Shown: positions 20,454 to 31,163 of the stretch, one piece after another
Position numbering within the stretch: the stretch's first letter is position 1
Layout of the letters: the number at the start of each line of letters is the position of its first letter
Assembly: GCA_028386065.3 (NCBI GenBank)
Contig: JAKUCV010004738.1
Span: 33,273 to 97,272, forward strand
Origin: Turnera subulata
Lineage: Eukaryota; Streptophyta; Magnoliopsida; Malpighiales; Passifloraceae
Reading direction: 5' to 3'
DNA length: 64,000 bases
The notes under the pieces: model-generated
Seen by the model: only the letters and a program-made list of their open reading frames with translations
Databases searched by the model: none
What the model was told of the DNA's origin: nothing
Translations under genes and position numbers: made by a program

Positions 20454-22790
20454 AACTACCAACTCCAGCTTCATCAGACAGCCAGATGGCACTGTCCGCA
20501 CCATCTTCACCAAACTGGGAACTTCCTCCTCTAGTGAAGTTTTTCATTGCAGTATGATCCGACCAGCTTCAGCAAAGGCAGAAATGAGGATCCCAGTTTC
20601 TCACTTCAAATCGGAGGGATCTGCTGTTTATGTGTCCCATATCAATGGTCATTTTATATGGGGCGATGATCATACTCAGTGTGAAGCAGATTGTGACTGC
20701 CAAGATCATTTTTATGATTCAGATGAAGATTATATTCTTCCTTCCAAAAGGAAGTCCCGAACTCGTCACTCTCGATGCAAGCCATATCAAAAGTCCCTCG
20801 ACCTCCTCCTGGAGCATCTCGTCCATGGATACTTCCCAAGGCCATTGCAGAAGCGCCTCCTCTTGATTTCTATTCAAGAGCAATGGAAATTCTTGAAGAA
20901 GAAGGACTTTTACCTCCTTCTTGTTCCTCTGAAGTACCAATTCCTTCCGTGACACCATCTCCATAACAAGTTCCATGCATGATGTTTAAATCAGCTGATT
21001 TTCCTGCTTTGAAGTCTCGAGTTGATACATCAACCAAAAGGTCATATGCACCTTTTGTTACGCCTCAACAAGTAAGGCCAGATGGTCAGCTTTCTCCAGT
21101 CACCCATGCTGAAGAAGTCCTGAATTGGCAAAATGCATAACATGACGGCTCAAAACCATCTTGTCCAAAATCTTGATTCAAAAATGAACCAGGTCCTATC
21201 ACAACAAGGACATACAACTCAGAAATGTGATTCCGTTGCAGGCCAAATGAAGAAAATGAAGCATGATCTCACTCAGAAGCTCAACATAGTTCAGCAGGAA
21301 TTATGTTATACAATATAGGGGAAAAGAAGTCTTTATAACCCTTTGGTCAAGCAAAAGAAATCGGAGGTTCTTCGTCTTGAACAAGAGCTCCATGATGCCA
21401 GAAAAGTTCTAGCAAGTACAAAGTAACCAGCTCCTCAGCCAATGTTTCCAGTTCATTCTAAACCTTTTCCCACCAAAACAAGTCCAGAAGAAAATCCTTT
21501 TAAATCATTGTCTCAAATGTTTCCACACGAAACAAGACTTCCCCGTCGCCAATATCGGCGTAGCCAAAGTCCTCCACCAGATCGACCCCATCATCGAGAA
21601 GGAAAAGAGCCAGCAAGAGATCATTCTCCATCCTTGATGATTAAATGACCTTTTTATACCCCATCTATTTCTAATGATACATCAGATGATAGTCCTTCGA
21701 AAACACTTTCAGAAAATTCGGATTTTGATTCAGCTTATGCTGATATCTCCAATATTTTGATGCACCAACCAAGACCCACATACACTACAGAGTTTCCCCC
21801 TGAACAAGAAGGAGTGGATAGCACAGCTACTCCACAAGCTACATCATCACAAGCAAAAAACCAACCAAATCAACCACCTCCACTTATTCCCCCTTCCAAA
21901 AAGCCTGATGGTTTTTCCACAGGAAATTGACCATGGTTTAGCCTTGATGATGTTCCTCAACATCGATGGAAAGAACGACTGCAAGAATTTCAAACCTGGA
22001 TGGACAAAGAAGAATTACAGGAAAATCCACCATATTGGATTCATAAAGAATTCATTGCTCGTTCCACAGGAACCCTCAAGGAATGGCTTCAAAAAACTAC
22101 CCCAGCAATTCTTCAGCAATTGTGTCAGGTTCAGACAACTTTTGAGATTCTAAATATATTGCATGATGAATTTATTGGTTCTCCTCTAGATGAAAATAGA
22201 CACAAATTGACTGAATTTCATCAAAGAAAGTGTTGTTCTTTATAACTTTCTGATCTCCAACGACATCACCCTGCCATGAGTAAGCTCTATTATACACTGG
22301 GTGCTACGGATGCTCATCGAGAAGTTTATTTGGCTTCCTTCCTAGAAAGTTTGCAGAGCAATGTTCTCAGTGCAATTGAATCTTGCAATCGGAGTATGTC
22401 TAATATATCTCTTGGAAAACTATACCAAATGATCCTTGCAGCTCGACAGACACTTTTTGATACCCAAAAGAAGTTCCGAGACCTTTCTAAATGCTCTCAG
22501 GATCTGAAAAGTGTGTGCAAGAACTCTTATCTGAAGATAAAATGCAAAGATAAGAATTGTTCTTGTTCTCGAAAATCCAATCATATTGATCACTATCAAA
22601 AGCCTTCTCCAAGAAGATCCAAGAAGAAGTTTACATCCCGATTTTCCAAATTCAAATATTTCAAGCAAAAGGGATGATGCGGCAACAAAGGTGACAGATG
22701 CTTTATTTGTAAGAAAAAGGGCCATTTTGCAAAAAATTGCCTAAATCAGCCAGCCAAATCAGCTAAATTGGTTCAACAAATCCAACAGAG
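20454..22790 (+). pseudogene. Pararetrovirus copy C: linker and coat protein
   Basis: The order is as in copy B: Cys/Asp-rich patch, Pro-rich linker, coiled coil, Arg/Ser-rich segment, coat core, basic tract, and CCHC knuckle (CFICKKKGHFAKNC, near 22699-22740). One C lost from a C4 run near 20795 shifts the frame. Stops stand at 21316-21318, 21424-21426, 21646-21648, 22243-22245 and 22675-22677. Several are CGA to TGA or CAA to TAA by comparison with copy B. Confidence 0.82.
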
Positions 22791-23313
22791 CACTTAGGTT
22801 GATCATGACTCGGCAGATGTGGAGAGCTTATTTTTTGAAACAGAAGAACCTGAGGAAGACACTATCTTCTTTCTTAAACAAGATTTTGAAACATCCTCAT
22901 GAGCCTCCTTTAAAGAAGAAGATGATCGACACCTACCAGTATTTCAAGCTCAAAAGCAGGTCCAAGAAACGATTTTGTCCAACACAAAGTCTCCATCTGC
23001 TAAGATACAAATTCTCCCATCTGAGTATGACTATTCAATTCCTCTTATTGGTTTCATTGACACTGGGGCTCATACGAGTTTTCTCAATCCCAAGATCTTG
23101 CCCTCTGAGGCATGGGAGCCACACAAGGAGTATTTTCAGGCGGCGAATGGAGAATTATTCCGGACCACCATGATTACTAAACTAAACAATGTTTAGGAAT
23201 CCAATTCTTCCCTGGATGCGTTATATGGACAAACAAGTCTTCCTGATCGAGACCTACTCATAGGTTTTGATATCATTCAGCAAGCAGAAAAACTTCAAAT
23301 CCTTTCACAAGGG
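22791..23313 (+). pseudogene. Pararetrovirus copy C: aspartic protease
   Basis: The motif FIDTGAHTSFLNPKI is present near 23055-23100, so the catalytic DTG is kept. A 5-base duplication near 23180 and a short deletion near 23232 (both relative to copy B) shift the frame, and stops lie in the acidic linker ahead of it. Confidence 0.82.
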
Positions 23314-24126
23314 TTGAAGTTTAAACGATTCTTTGCTCCTTACACAAATGTCAAAAAGATCTTCTCCCTTCAGGAGAGTCCAGTTCAATATGAGGCGATC
23401 AAGGCCAAGTTATTACAGTCCCATACAGACAGTCATGCTCAGTTCACACATCCATCTCCCCTATGGAAGAATGAGGAATTCTTCATTATATTGCCTTTCA
23501 AATTGAATGAAGATATCAATCCAACAAAGGCATCTCATCCGGGTATGACACCCTCAGACTTACTTCTAGCCAGAGAAGAATGTTCACAACTGTTACAACA
23601 AGGACACTTTGAACCCACCAAATCAGAGTGGGCATGTCAAGCATTCTATGTGGAGAAACGTACAGAAAAAATTCGGGGCAAAAAGAGGTTAGTAATTAAT
23701 TATAAGCCTCTTAATCATTTCCTGAGAGATGATAAGTTTCCTCTTCCAAAGATCAATTCCATGTTTCTTCACTTAAAAGATGCACGCATCTTTTCGAAGT
23801 TTGATTTGAAAGCTGGATTTTGGCAACTTGGTATTGATCCTAGAGATCGTCACAAAACTGCTTTCTATATACCGGATGCCCAGTACCAGTGGAAGGTTAT
23901 GCCTTTTGGCTTAAAAGTGGCCCCTTCCTTGTTCCAGAAGGCGATGGTCCGAAGTTTTCAACCCATCCTGCACCATACCTTGATTTACATCGATGACATC
24001 TTACTTTTCTCATCCACAGAAGCAGACCACCTAGAGCTGTTACAATAGTTCTATAACATAGTCCATTCATATGGTATTATGTTATCTTAAAAGAAGAGTT
24101 ACATCGGTGTTACAGAAGTTGATTTT
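23314..24126 (+). pseudogene. Pararetrovirus copy C: reverse transcriptase
   Basis: This is the best-preserved RT in the array: 244 codons open from 23314 to a TAG at 24046-24048. Visible blocks are KFKRFFAPYTNVKKIFSLQE at the start, EWACQAFYVEKR, KKRLVINYKPLN, KFDLKAGFWQLGID, MPFGLKVAPSLFQ and the intact catalytic YIDDILLFSS. A second stop, TAA at 24088-24090, matches the TAA of copy A. The enzyme domain is nearly whole but the polyprotein around it is broken. Confidence 0.9.
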
Positions 24127-24397
24127 TTGGGAATGCATTTCAAGAATGGTTCCTATCAACCAGGTCCCCACATTGCTAAAGAATTATTGAATTTTCCAGA
24201 TGAAGATCTGACACCAAAGCAAATTCAGCAATTCTTGGGAATTGTCAATTACATCTGTGACTTTTTCCCAATGGTTTCACAGTTCACCAGCCAGCTGTCT
24301 AAATTATTGAAGAAAAAGGCCCCACCCTGGGAAAAGGAACAGACAGAAGCTTTCAAGGTCTTAAATCAAATCACTCAGAATCCACCTCCACCCAGGA
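24127..24397 (+). pseudogene. Pararetrovirus copy C: RNase H region, 5' part
   Basis: Continues as GMHFKNGSYQPGPHIAKELL and LTPKQIQQFLGIVNYICDFF to ITQNPPPPR, the RT connection and start of RNase H. It is cut by the gypsy insertion; the last five bases, CAGGA at 24393-24397, are the target duplication. Confidence 0.88.
24393..24397. repeat. Target site duplication CAGGA (left)
   Basis: CAGGA precedes the TG end of the left LTR and recurs at 29748-29752 after the right LTR. Uninterrupted copy A has one CAGGA at this place (near 12853). Confidence 0.92.
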
Positions 24398-25307
24398 TGA
24401 TATGGCAACACACCTAGCCGGTCCTAGAAGCACCTCCGTATCTATGATTGTCCCGACCTCAAATCTCAACCAATCGTGTACTCTTTATGCACTGTCGTTC
24501 TTCACCATCCAGCAATTCGTGCTAGGCAACAGATGGACGCAGAAGCCCCTCCACCTCCTAATCTCTCGATGCTAGACAACAAAGAACTAAGCACAAAGGA
24601 ATATGAACACAATAGCAAATATTATTACCTGCAATTGTTAGCAAATCCCTAAAATAAAACAAGCAAGAGAATCCACTCTTGTAGTGAGAATATCAAAGTT
24701 TCTGAACTTTTATTGTCTTCAATATTCTGAGTAAAACAATAACATAAGACCCCTATTTATAGAACTCCTAAGTCGGCTACAGTAAACCCTAGCTACAGTA
24801 ACCGGCGTCTACAGTAAACCCTAGCTACAGTAACCCGCGTCTACAGTAAACCCTAATTGGACCAGGATTTAATTGAGCCCACATAAATTGGACACTAATT
24901 AAAACCTTATAGTTATAAACCCAAATAACTAAATAAACTAAAGCCCACATTAATCAACTAATTAATATTGGACTTGACCCAACATAATAATAATAAAAAA
25001 AAGCATGCCGATTTAATTGTTCCAATTAAATAAAATCGGCTACTAGAACATAATGAAAGTAAATGGAAAATGACGACATCTGATCAATGTCGACTAAGCC
25101 CAGATAAGTGACAGTAGGATGATGGGCTTCAACTTCAGCTCCTCTCCAAGCTTGATCACTCGATCTTCCAACAACTCAATATTCAAAAGTGCTTGAACTT
25201 GTTGTTGCAGCTGATCTTTGATCGTCTTGGACCGAGCCCGTGTCATTGGACCCGTAGGAATCACCAACTCGCCAGCTCCCTGAGTGCCCGCATCCATGTC
25301 CGCATCA
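24398..25307 (-). mobile_element. 3' LTR of the 5.35-kb gypsy element
   Basis: Minus strand from TGATGCGGACATGG (25307) to GCCATATCA (24398). The last codons of pol lie in it (stop at 25094). Differences from the other LTR include GATATGG for GATACGG at the tip and two one-base indels near 24998 and 25065. Confidence 0.95.
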
Positions 25308-26866
25308 TTCCCCCCCTGCTGAAAAGGATTCGCCCTCGAATCTGTACCTGCAGTGTCAAAGGAAGAAAGATCAGAAACATTGAATGTGGCACTAACACCA
25401 TACTCACCTGGCAGATCAATCTTGTAAGCATTGTCACCAATGCGTTCAAGAACTTGAAAAGGACCATCGCCACGCGGGTCCAGCTTAGATTTCCTTTGTT
25501 TAGGAAACCTCTCCTTCCGAAGGTGCACCCAAACCCAATCAGCAGGCTCAAACCTCACACGTTTGCGCCCCTGATTAGCTCGTTGTGCATACTGCTTGTT
25601 CTTTGTCTCGATGTGCTGCCGAGCTTTCGCATGAATTGACCGCACTAATTCTGCCCGTTGCTGCCCATCTGCACTCACAAGCTCATTAACAGGTAAAGGC
25701 AGCAAATCTAAAGGTGTAAGTGGGTTATAACCATAAATAATTTCAAATGGTGAATACCCTGTGGACGAATGTACACTCCTATTGTATGAAAACTCAACTA
25801 AAGGCAAACATTCTCCCCATGTTTTCAAATTTCTACCAACAACAGCACATAACAAAGATCCCAAACTTTGGTTTACCACTTCAGTCTGTCCATCCGTTGG
25901 AGGATGACACGTCGTTGAAAACAACAACTTGGGGTTGGCCCTATAGGCTGGCCGATTTGGAATTTGTGCTCTAGGAACAAAGTCAATTTGGTGTTCTATG
26001 CCCCGAATAGGCGGCAATTCCTTTGGTAGTTCCTCTGGAAACACATCCCGAAAATCCTGCAAAACTGAAGCAACAGAACTAGGAATATTGGGATTAAGGT
26101 CAGTGTCAGAAAAATAAGCACCTTTGTATAAGAGCACCAAGATATCCTTTCTTCCCGCACAAGCTACTCTAAAATCCCTCACATTTGCATAAAAATTCTG
26201 TTTCTTCTTTCCCTCTTGTTTTCTCTCCAAGTCGGCATTGGCTCTCCTTTTCTCTCCCTCTTTGCCGACTTCACTCAATTGTTTTTTCTCCGGTTTCAAC
26301 TCTCCTTTTCCAAGGTTCTCAACCTTTTGCACACCCTCTCCTTTTGCATAGCCCTCGGCTATCCCCTCATTCTCACCATTTTGTCGCAGCTTGGCTGCCT
26401 TTTCTCGCCTCATTGCCTCGGCACTTTTCTCCAAATGCTGCTGATCATAGAACACTTGTTGTGGAGACAATGGAGCTAAAACAAATTTCTGCTCACCCAT
26501 GGAGAAGGAGTATCGATTCTTGAATCCATCATGCCATACACGCCTGTCATATTGCCACGACCTACCAAGTAAAATGTGACAAGCATGCATAGGAATAACA
26601 TCACATAATATCTTATCAACATAATTCCCAATCGACATGGTAACAATAACCTGTTTTGTCACCTTGATCTCACCCATATCATTCAACCACTGTAGCTTAT
26701 ATGGGTTGGGATGCTTCGAGACTGTCAATCCCAATTTCTCCACCATCAAGGTGCTGGCTACATTCGCACAACTTCCACTATCGATGATCACACTACAAGC
26801 CTTGCCTTCGACATGGCACCTGGTATGGAAGATGTTCTCCCTCTGCTCGGTCTCATCCTCTTTCAC
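25094..26866 (-). CDS. Gypsy pol with in-frame deletion (protease + integrase C-part)
   Basis: 590 codons are open on the minus strand. Residues 1-100 are a retroviral-type aspartic protease (VIIDSGSCANVAS, catalytic Asp about residue 29; later HILLGRSWQYDR). A charged linker follows (about 145-230). Near residue 312 the RT start (IDFVPRAQIPNRPAYRANP) joins directly to the second half of integrase (KLLFSTTCHPPTDGQTE), with the catalytic Glu region and the C-terminal DNAYKIDLPGEYGVSATFNV intact. The usual pol is more than twice as long. The frame follows gag with one TAG between; its first codon here is GTG, so gag-linked translation is likely. The last 70 or so codons lie in the 3' LTR. Confidence 0.9.
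   Translation of the reverse strand: MKEDETEQRENIFHTRCHVEGKACSVIIDSGSCANVASTLMVEKLGLTVSKHPNPYKLQWLNDMGEIKVTKQVIVTMSIGNYVDKILCDVIPMHACHILLGRSWQYDRRVWHDGFKNRYSFSMGEQKFVLAPLSPQQVFYDQQHLEKSAEAMRREKAAKLRQNGENEGIAEGYAKGEGVQKVENLGKGELKPEKKQLSEVGKEGEKRRANADLERKQEGKKKQNFYANVRDFRVACAGRKDILVLLYKGAYFSDTDLNPNIPSSVASVLQDFRDVFPEELPKELPPIRGIEHQIDFVPRAQIPNRPAYRANPKLLFSTTCHPPTDGQTEVVNQSLGSLLCAVVGRNLKTWGECLPLVEFSYNRSVHSSTGYSPFEIIYGYNPLTPLDLLPLPVNELVSADGQQRAELVRSIHAKARQHIETKNKQYAQRANQGRKRVRFEPADWVWVHLRKERFPKQRKSKLDPRGDGPFQVLERIGDNAYKIDLPGEYGVSATFNVSDLSSFDTAGTDSRANPFQQGGNDADMDAGTQGAGELVIPTGPMTRARSKTIKDQLQQQVQALLNIELLEDRVIKLGEELKLKPIILLSLIWA
25308..25320 (-). other. Polypurine tract
   Basis: On the minus strand AGCAGGGGGGGAA directly precedes the LTR start TGATGCGG. 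It lies inside the pol frame. Confidence 0.8.
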
Positions 26867-26884
26867 CTGTGCACTAAGAGCTTG

Positions 26885-28270
26885 CTAGGTCACTAAAAGT
26901 AATTGATCAGCTGCTGGCGCCTCTTGCACAAACCGGTCTTCCGTTGGCACATCTTCTAGCTCGGGCATGTCAGCATATGGATTAGGCTCTTCGTCATCCG
27001 AATAAAGTTCTCCTTCACGAACATAGATCACCTTCTTATTCGGACATTGAGAAGCAATGTGCCCAACTCCTGCACACTTGAAGCACTTCACATCCCGATG
27101 CTTAGTTGTAGAGGCAGAAGGGGTCGTTTGGCTCGCCTTTGGAAGGGTTTTGTAGTCGGCCAACCTAGTCTTCTCCTCTCTCGGTTTGTCTTCTCGGCTG
27201 TACCTTCTGGAATTCCAATTGGACGAACTGGAAGTGACATAAGGACCCCTGTAACTCCTGTTTTGCAACTGTTTTTCCACCTTAACCGCATTCTCTACAA
27301 GTTCCAGAATGTCTAAATTATGTTGCAGCTCCACAACATTGGCTATCTCGGGCTTCATCCCAGCAAGAAACCGCGCCATTGTTGCTTGGGGATCCTCTTC
27401 TACATTCGCTTGAAGCATCAGTGCCTCCATCTCCTTGTAGTATTCGTCAATACTACGTGTACCTTGCCGCAATGTTTGAAGCTTCTTGTGCAACTCGGTG
27501 TAGTAATAGCTCGGTACATATCTCTTCCTCATGATGCCTTTTAATTCAGCCCACGTCTGGGGAGGCCCTTGTCCTGCACGACGCCTGTCCAACAAAAATT
27601 TATTCCACCACTTAAGAGCATAATCAGTAAATTCAAGAGTGGCTAAATTAATTTTCTTCTCCTCGGAAAATTGATAGCAAATAAAAATCATATCCACTCG
27701 CTGCTCCCATTCAATGTAGGCATCAGCATCTCCTCTTCCTTGAAAAGAAGGTATCTTAATCTTGATGTTGTTCATGTTGGCATCGACATTATTGTATGGC
27801 TCCCAATCATTGTTTCTCCCATAATGTCGCTGCTGGTATCCTCCTCTTCCTCTCGGCATTCTGCCACCTCGGCCATATCCTTGATAACGTGGCTGCCAAT
27901 CTTCCTCTTCCCATTCTTCATTCTCAAACTCGCCTTCCAGAAGCCTTCGAGGTTCAGCTTGTGCCCGGGGTTCAGGTATCTCACCCCCTTGCTGCGGTCC
28001 CTCTACTCTTTGCGGGTTTTGCTGCTGCTGCTGTTGCTGCGGCTGCTGCTGCTGCTGCTGCCTCTCGACGGACAGTCCTGCAAGCATGCGCCTTATCTCG
28101 GCCATGTCATTGGCATGTTGGCGCCTAAACTCGGCATTCTCTGCATCAGAATCTTTCACCTTGTTGTCGAGACGGAACAACGAATCCCGCAAGGCTCTCC
28201 ATTGTAAGGAATCTCCTTGTCCGTCTTGCTTGCTACCCTCCGAGTTGTGGCTGTTTGGTGACTGCGACAT
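26885..28270 (-). CDS. Gypsy gag protein, 461 codons, intact
   Basis: The ATG at 28270-28268 opens a full-length frame. The N-terminal third is charged, with a glutamine tract (about residues 70-86, coded by CAG/CAA repeats) and Gly/Arg-rich patches. A retrotransposon gag domain covers about residues 180-300 (IKIPSFQGRGDADAYIEWEQ, LEFTDYALKWWNKFLLDRRR, YCTE-like region LKGIMRKRYVPSYYYTELHK). A CCHC knuckle, CFKCAGVGHIASQC, lies at about 396-409. It ends at a TAG (26887-26885), and pol goes on in the same frame. The product would form the particle shell. Confidence 0.93.
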   Translation of the reverse strand: MSQSPNSHNSEGSKQDGQGDSLQWRALRDSLFRLDNKVKDSDAENAEFRRQHANDMAEIRRMLAGLSVERQQQQQQPQQQQQQQNPQRVEGPQQGGEIPEPRAQAEPRRLLEGEFENEEWEEEDWQPRYQGYGRGGRMPRGRGGYQQRHYGRNNDWEPYNNVDANMNNIKIKIPSFQGRGDADAYIEWEQRVDMIFICYQFSEEKKINLATLEFTDYALKWWNKFLLDRRRAGQGPPQTWAELKGIMRKRYVPSYYYTELHKKLQTLRQGTRSIDEYYKEMEALMLQANVEEDPQATMARFLAGMKPEIANVVELQHNLDILELVENAVKVEKQLQNRSYRGPYVTSSSSNWNSRRYSREDKPREEKTRLADYKTLPKASQTTPSASTTKHRDVKCFKCAGVGHIASQCPNKKVIYVREGELYSDDEEPNPYADMPELEDVPTEDRFVQEAPAADQLLLVT

Positions 28271-28817
28271 GGCCCTGAAATTAACCTCACTTTCTCTCGT
28301 GTTTCACTCCCTCACTTGTCTCTTGCTAGGTTTTATTGGTTAGGATTTGAACACAAAAATCACAGATAATAACACTTACCACGAATTCAACAGAATCAAA
28401 CAAACTTCCTAACAAAGAAGAACAAGATGCGCAAATACTAGAGGCAAAGTGATTTCAATTTCAAGAACAGAAAACACACACAAGAATAACAATTTGTATG
28501 TGTATGATTTTTGGATAATGGAGCAATATGAAACAATATCACTCAATGCAAGAAAAGCTATCAACACAACAAGCTGAACGAAAACCTAAAAATTTCAATT
28601 CGGGCAGAAACTTTTACCCAAATTGCTGCAAAACACTTTTTGGTTATCAAAATTCCAATCCAATCGATTTTTTTTTTTTTTAATTTGCTGCCGAAACAGT
28701 GAACAGTACGATGAACAGTACGATGAACACACTTTTTTTTTTTTATAGACTAATAATTCGGCAGATTTAAAACAAGAATCACAAAATATAAAAAGGATAG
28801 TTGATTGATTTGATAAC
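28271..28817 (-). other. 5' leader of the gypsy element
   Basis: Non-coding, AT-rich, with poly-A/T runs near 28670 and 28735 and a repeated GAACAGTACGAT motif (about 28697-28725). No gene seen. Confidence 0.75.
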
Positions 28818-28820
28818 CTG

Positions 28821-28833
28821 AGCTCCGCTACCA
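28821..28833 (-). other. Primer-binding site
   Basis: Minus strand TGGTAGCGGAGCT, four bases beyond the 5' LTR end. It shares TGGTAGCGGAGC with the 939-bp LTR family and the pararetrovirus. Confidence 0.75.
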
Positions 28834-28837
28834 AAAT

Positions 28838-29747
28838 TGATACGGCAACACACCTAGCCGGTCCTAGAAGCACCTCCGTATCTATGATTGTCCCGACCTC
28901 AAATCTCAACCAATCGTGCACTCTTTATGCACTGTCGATCTTCACCTTCCAGCAATTCGTGCTAGGCAACAGATGGACGCAGAAGCCCCTCCACCTCCTA
29001 ATCTCTCGATGCTAGACAACAAAGAACTAAGCACAAAGGAATATGAACACAATAGCAAATATTATTACCTGCAATTGTTAGCAAATCCCTAAAATAAAAC
29101 AAGCAAGAGAATCCACTCTTGTAGTGAGAATATCAAAGTTTCTGAACTTTTATTGTCTTCAATATTCTGAGTAAAACAATAACATAAGACCCCTATTTAT
29201 AGAACTCCTAAGTCGGCTACAGTAAACCCTAGCTACAGTAACCGGCGTCTACAGTAAACCCTAGCTACAGTAACCCGCGTCTACAGTAAACCCTAATTGG
29301 ACCAGGATTTAATTGAGCCCACATAAATTGGACACTAATTAAAACCTTATAGTTATAAACCCAAATAACTAAATAAACTAAAGCCCACATTAATCAACTA
29401 ATTAATATTGGACTTGACCCAACATAATAATAATAAAAAAAGCATGCCGATTTAATTGTTCCAATTAAATAAAATCGGCTACTAGAACATAATGAAAGTA
29501 AATGGGAAAATGACGACATCTGATCAATGTCGACTAAGCCCAGATAAGTGACAGTAGGATGATGGGCTTCAACTTCAGCTCCTGTCCAAGCTTGATCACT
29601 CGATCTTCCAACAACTCAATATTCAAAGGTGCTTGAACTTGTTGTTGCAGCTGATCTTTGATCGTCTTGGACCGAGCCCGTGTCATTGGACCCGTAGGAA
29701 TCACCAACTCGCCAGCTCCCTGAGTGCCCGCATCCATGTCCGCATCA
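28838..29747 (-). mobile_element. 5' LTR of the 5.35-kb gypsy element
   Basis: 910 bp, from TGATGCGGACATGG (29747) to GCCGTATCA (28838). It carries a duplicate of the pol C-terminus (29534-29737) with no pol ahead of it. Confidence 0.95.
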
Positions 29748-29752
29748 CAGGA
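29748..29752. repeat. Target site duplication CAGGA (right)
   Basis: Direct repeat of 24393-24397. RNase H coding of copy C resumes straight after it. Confidence 0.92.
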
Positions 29753-30175
29753 TCCCTACCAATGGCACACGAATCCTTCAGATAGACGCAAGTGATGAAT
29801 ATTAGGGAGCAGTACTGATTGAAGAAACAACAGATAAGAAGAGGCATTATTGTGGCCATGGCAGTGGAAAATTTTCTGACGCAGAACTCCATTATCACAC
29901 CACTCATAAGAAACTGTTGGCGGTCAAATATGGCATTAAAAAGTTTGAGTTCCATCTTGTCAACCATCACTTCATCGTGGAAATGGACAACTCATCTTTC
30001 CCAAAGCTGTTGGATTTCAAGAACAAAAGGGTACCGGACAAACAACTCCTTCGTTGGAAACAGTGGTTTGATAAGTATGATTTCCAAGTCAAGCATATAA
30101 AAGGGGATGCCAATCTCATTCCAGATATGCTTTCCAGACCACCCAAGACAATCTATTTGAGTTCCAAATTTAACA
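29753..30175 (+). pseudogene. Pararetrovirus copy C: RNase H, 3' part
   Basis: RNase H resumes: DASDEY, then a TAG at 29803-29805 (the same stop as copy A), then ELHYHTTHKKLLAVKYGIKK and HIKGDANLIPDMLSRPPK. The copy A stop at 13165 is absent here; the codon reads CAG. Confidence 0.88.
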
Positions 30176-31163
30176 TCATTCCAGTTATCTTTATGGCTTC
30201 CTCATCAGAGCCATACTAGAGAGTTCCTGCGCAACCAGCAGCATGGACAGACATGGCAACCTATAACCCTAATTTTTCAGAAACCCTTCACCCTAAATCT
30301 GATCTTTACTCAATCCGTGAGTTTGTAAAGAATTCCATCTTCAATTATCTCACCATTTTCCTTCAAGATCAAGGTTTTAGCCTCTCTCAGTCCACACAGT
30401 CCCATTATTTTTCAGATCACCCATTCAGGAGAGTAAGCCTTATCCATTGCTATGTTTTCTCTGAAGATGAGCTTTGGTACAACGGGTGCCTGTTCACACT
30501 TTATTATGGCATTTTCAGGATTAAGGCACTCGACATGTTTGAATTTCTCATGGACGCAGAAAATAGCTCCTCTAATCAGTGGACTTTCTCCAGTGGATGG
30601 CTCCTTTAAGTCAGTGGCCTACTTGGATCAAAACAGCCCTTGACATACAGCCCCCTGAACGTAGACCACTGCTTTACATGACATTTTCTGCACACCGACC
30701 CTACCGTGGAACCCCTCCACGACCTTATCCAGTTATTAGACCATGGGAATCTTATCTTGCATCTCCACCTCCAAGGTCCCTTTCTGAGTTTTACCATGCA
30801 CCACCACCACACTCATGCTCTACCCCATCAAAAAGCTTCCTTCAAAGAGCTTGGAATAGTCTGTGTCTTCTCAATAGGTTCAATTATGAAGCTGCCAGCC
30901 AGATTTCCTCCGTGGCCATGGTACCACTGTCTCCCACTCCATCATCGGTCCCACAGACATTATTTCAAGATTCGCAAAATCCATACTCTCAAGCAACGTC
31001 TCAAATGGATGCCACTTAGGACTCTGATGAAGCAGAAGCAAATTATTGGCGTCATCGTGATGCGCAAGACGCTCGTGATTCACAAAAGGTTTATAGTGAT
31101 GATTCAATGATGGACCCTGAAGACGCCAACCTCAGTCCTAGTCATGAGCCCATTCAAAAATAA
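30176..31163 (+). pseudogene. Pararetrovirus copy C: region after RNase H
   Basis: Matches copy A 13250-14260. It carries SIREFVKNSIFNYLTIFLQD, DELWYNGCLFTLYYGIFRIK, a Pro-rich middle (YRGTPPRPYPVIRPWESYLA) and the acidic tail. A TAG follows SEPY near 30218, a one-base change near 30590 shifts the frame, and a TAG stands at 31017-31019. I recognise no domain. Its retention across copies suggests a real polyprotein part. Confidence 0.7.

Larger units (their letters stand above)
24398..29747 (-). mobile_element. Ty3/gypsy element, 5,350 bp, young, internally deleted
   Basis: Complete structure on the minus strand: 5' LTR (28838-29747), PBS, leader, gag, shortened pol, polypurine tract, 3' LTR (24398-25307). 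Both LTRs are 910 bp with TG and CA ends and differ at only about eight places by eye. A perfect 5-bp target repeat flanks it. RT, RNase H and the integrase N-terminus are missing, so the element depends on relatives for movement. The pol frame that runs into the LTR recalls CRM-type chromoviruses, but no chromodomain is seen. Confidence 0.95.

Noticed and set aside
27671..28207. 178-codon plus-strand frame with a leucine run
   Set aside because: Antisense of the intact gypsy gag; the Leu run is the reverse of the gag Gln tract.
29534..29737. 67-codon minus-strand frame matching gypsy pol
   Set aside because: It is the orphan pol tail carried in the 5' LTR, with no pol ahead of it.
24398..29747. 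Gypsy element as part of the pararetrovirus unit
   Set aside because: Opposite orientation, TG/CA LTRs and the CAGGA repeat show a later insertion.
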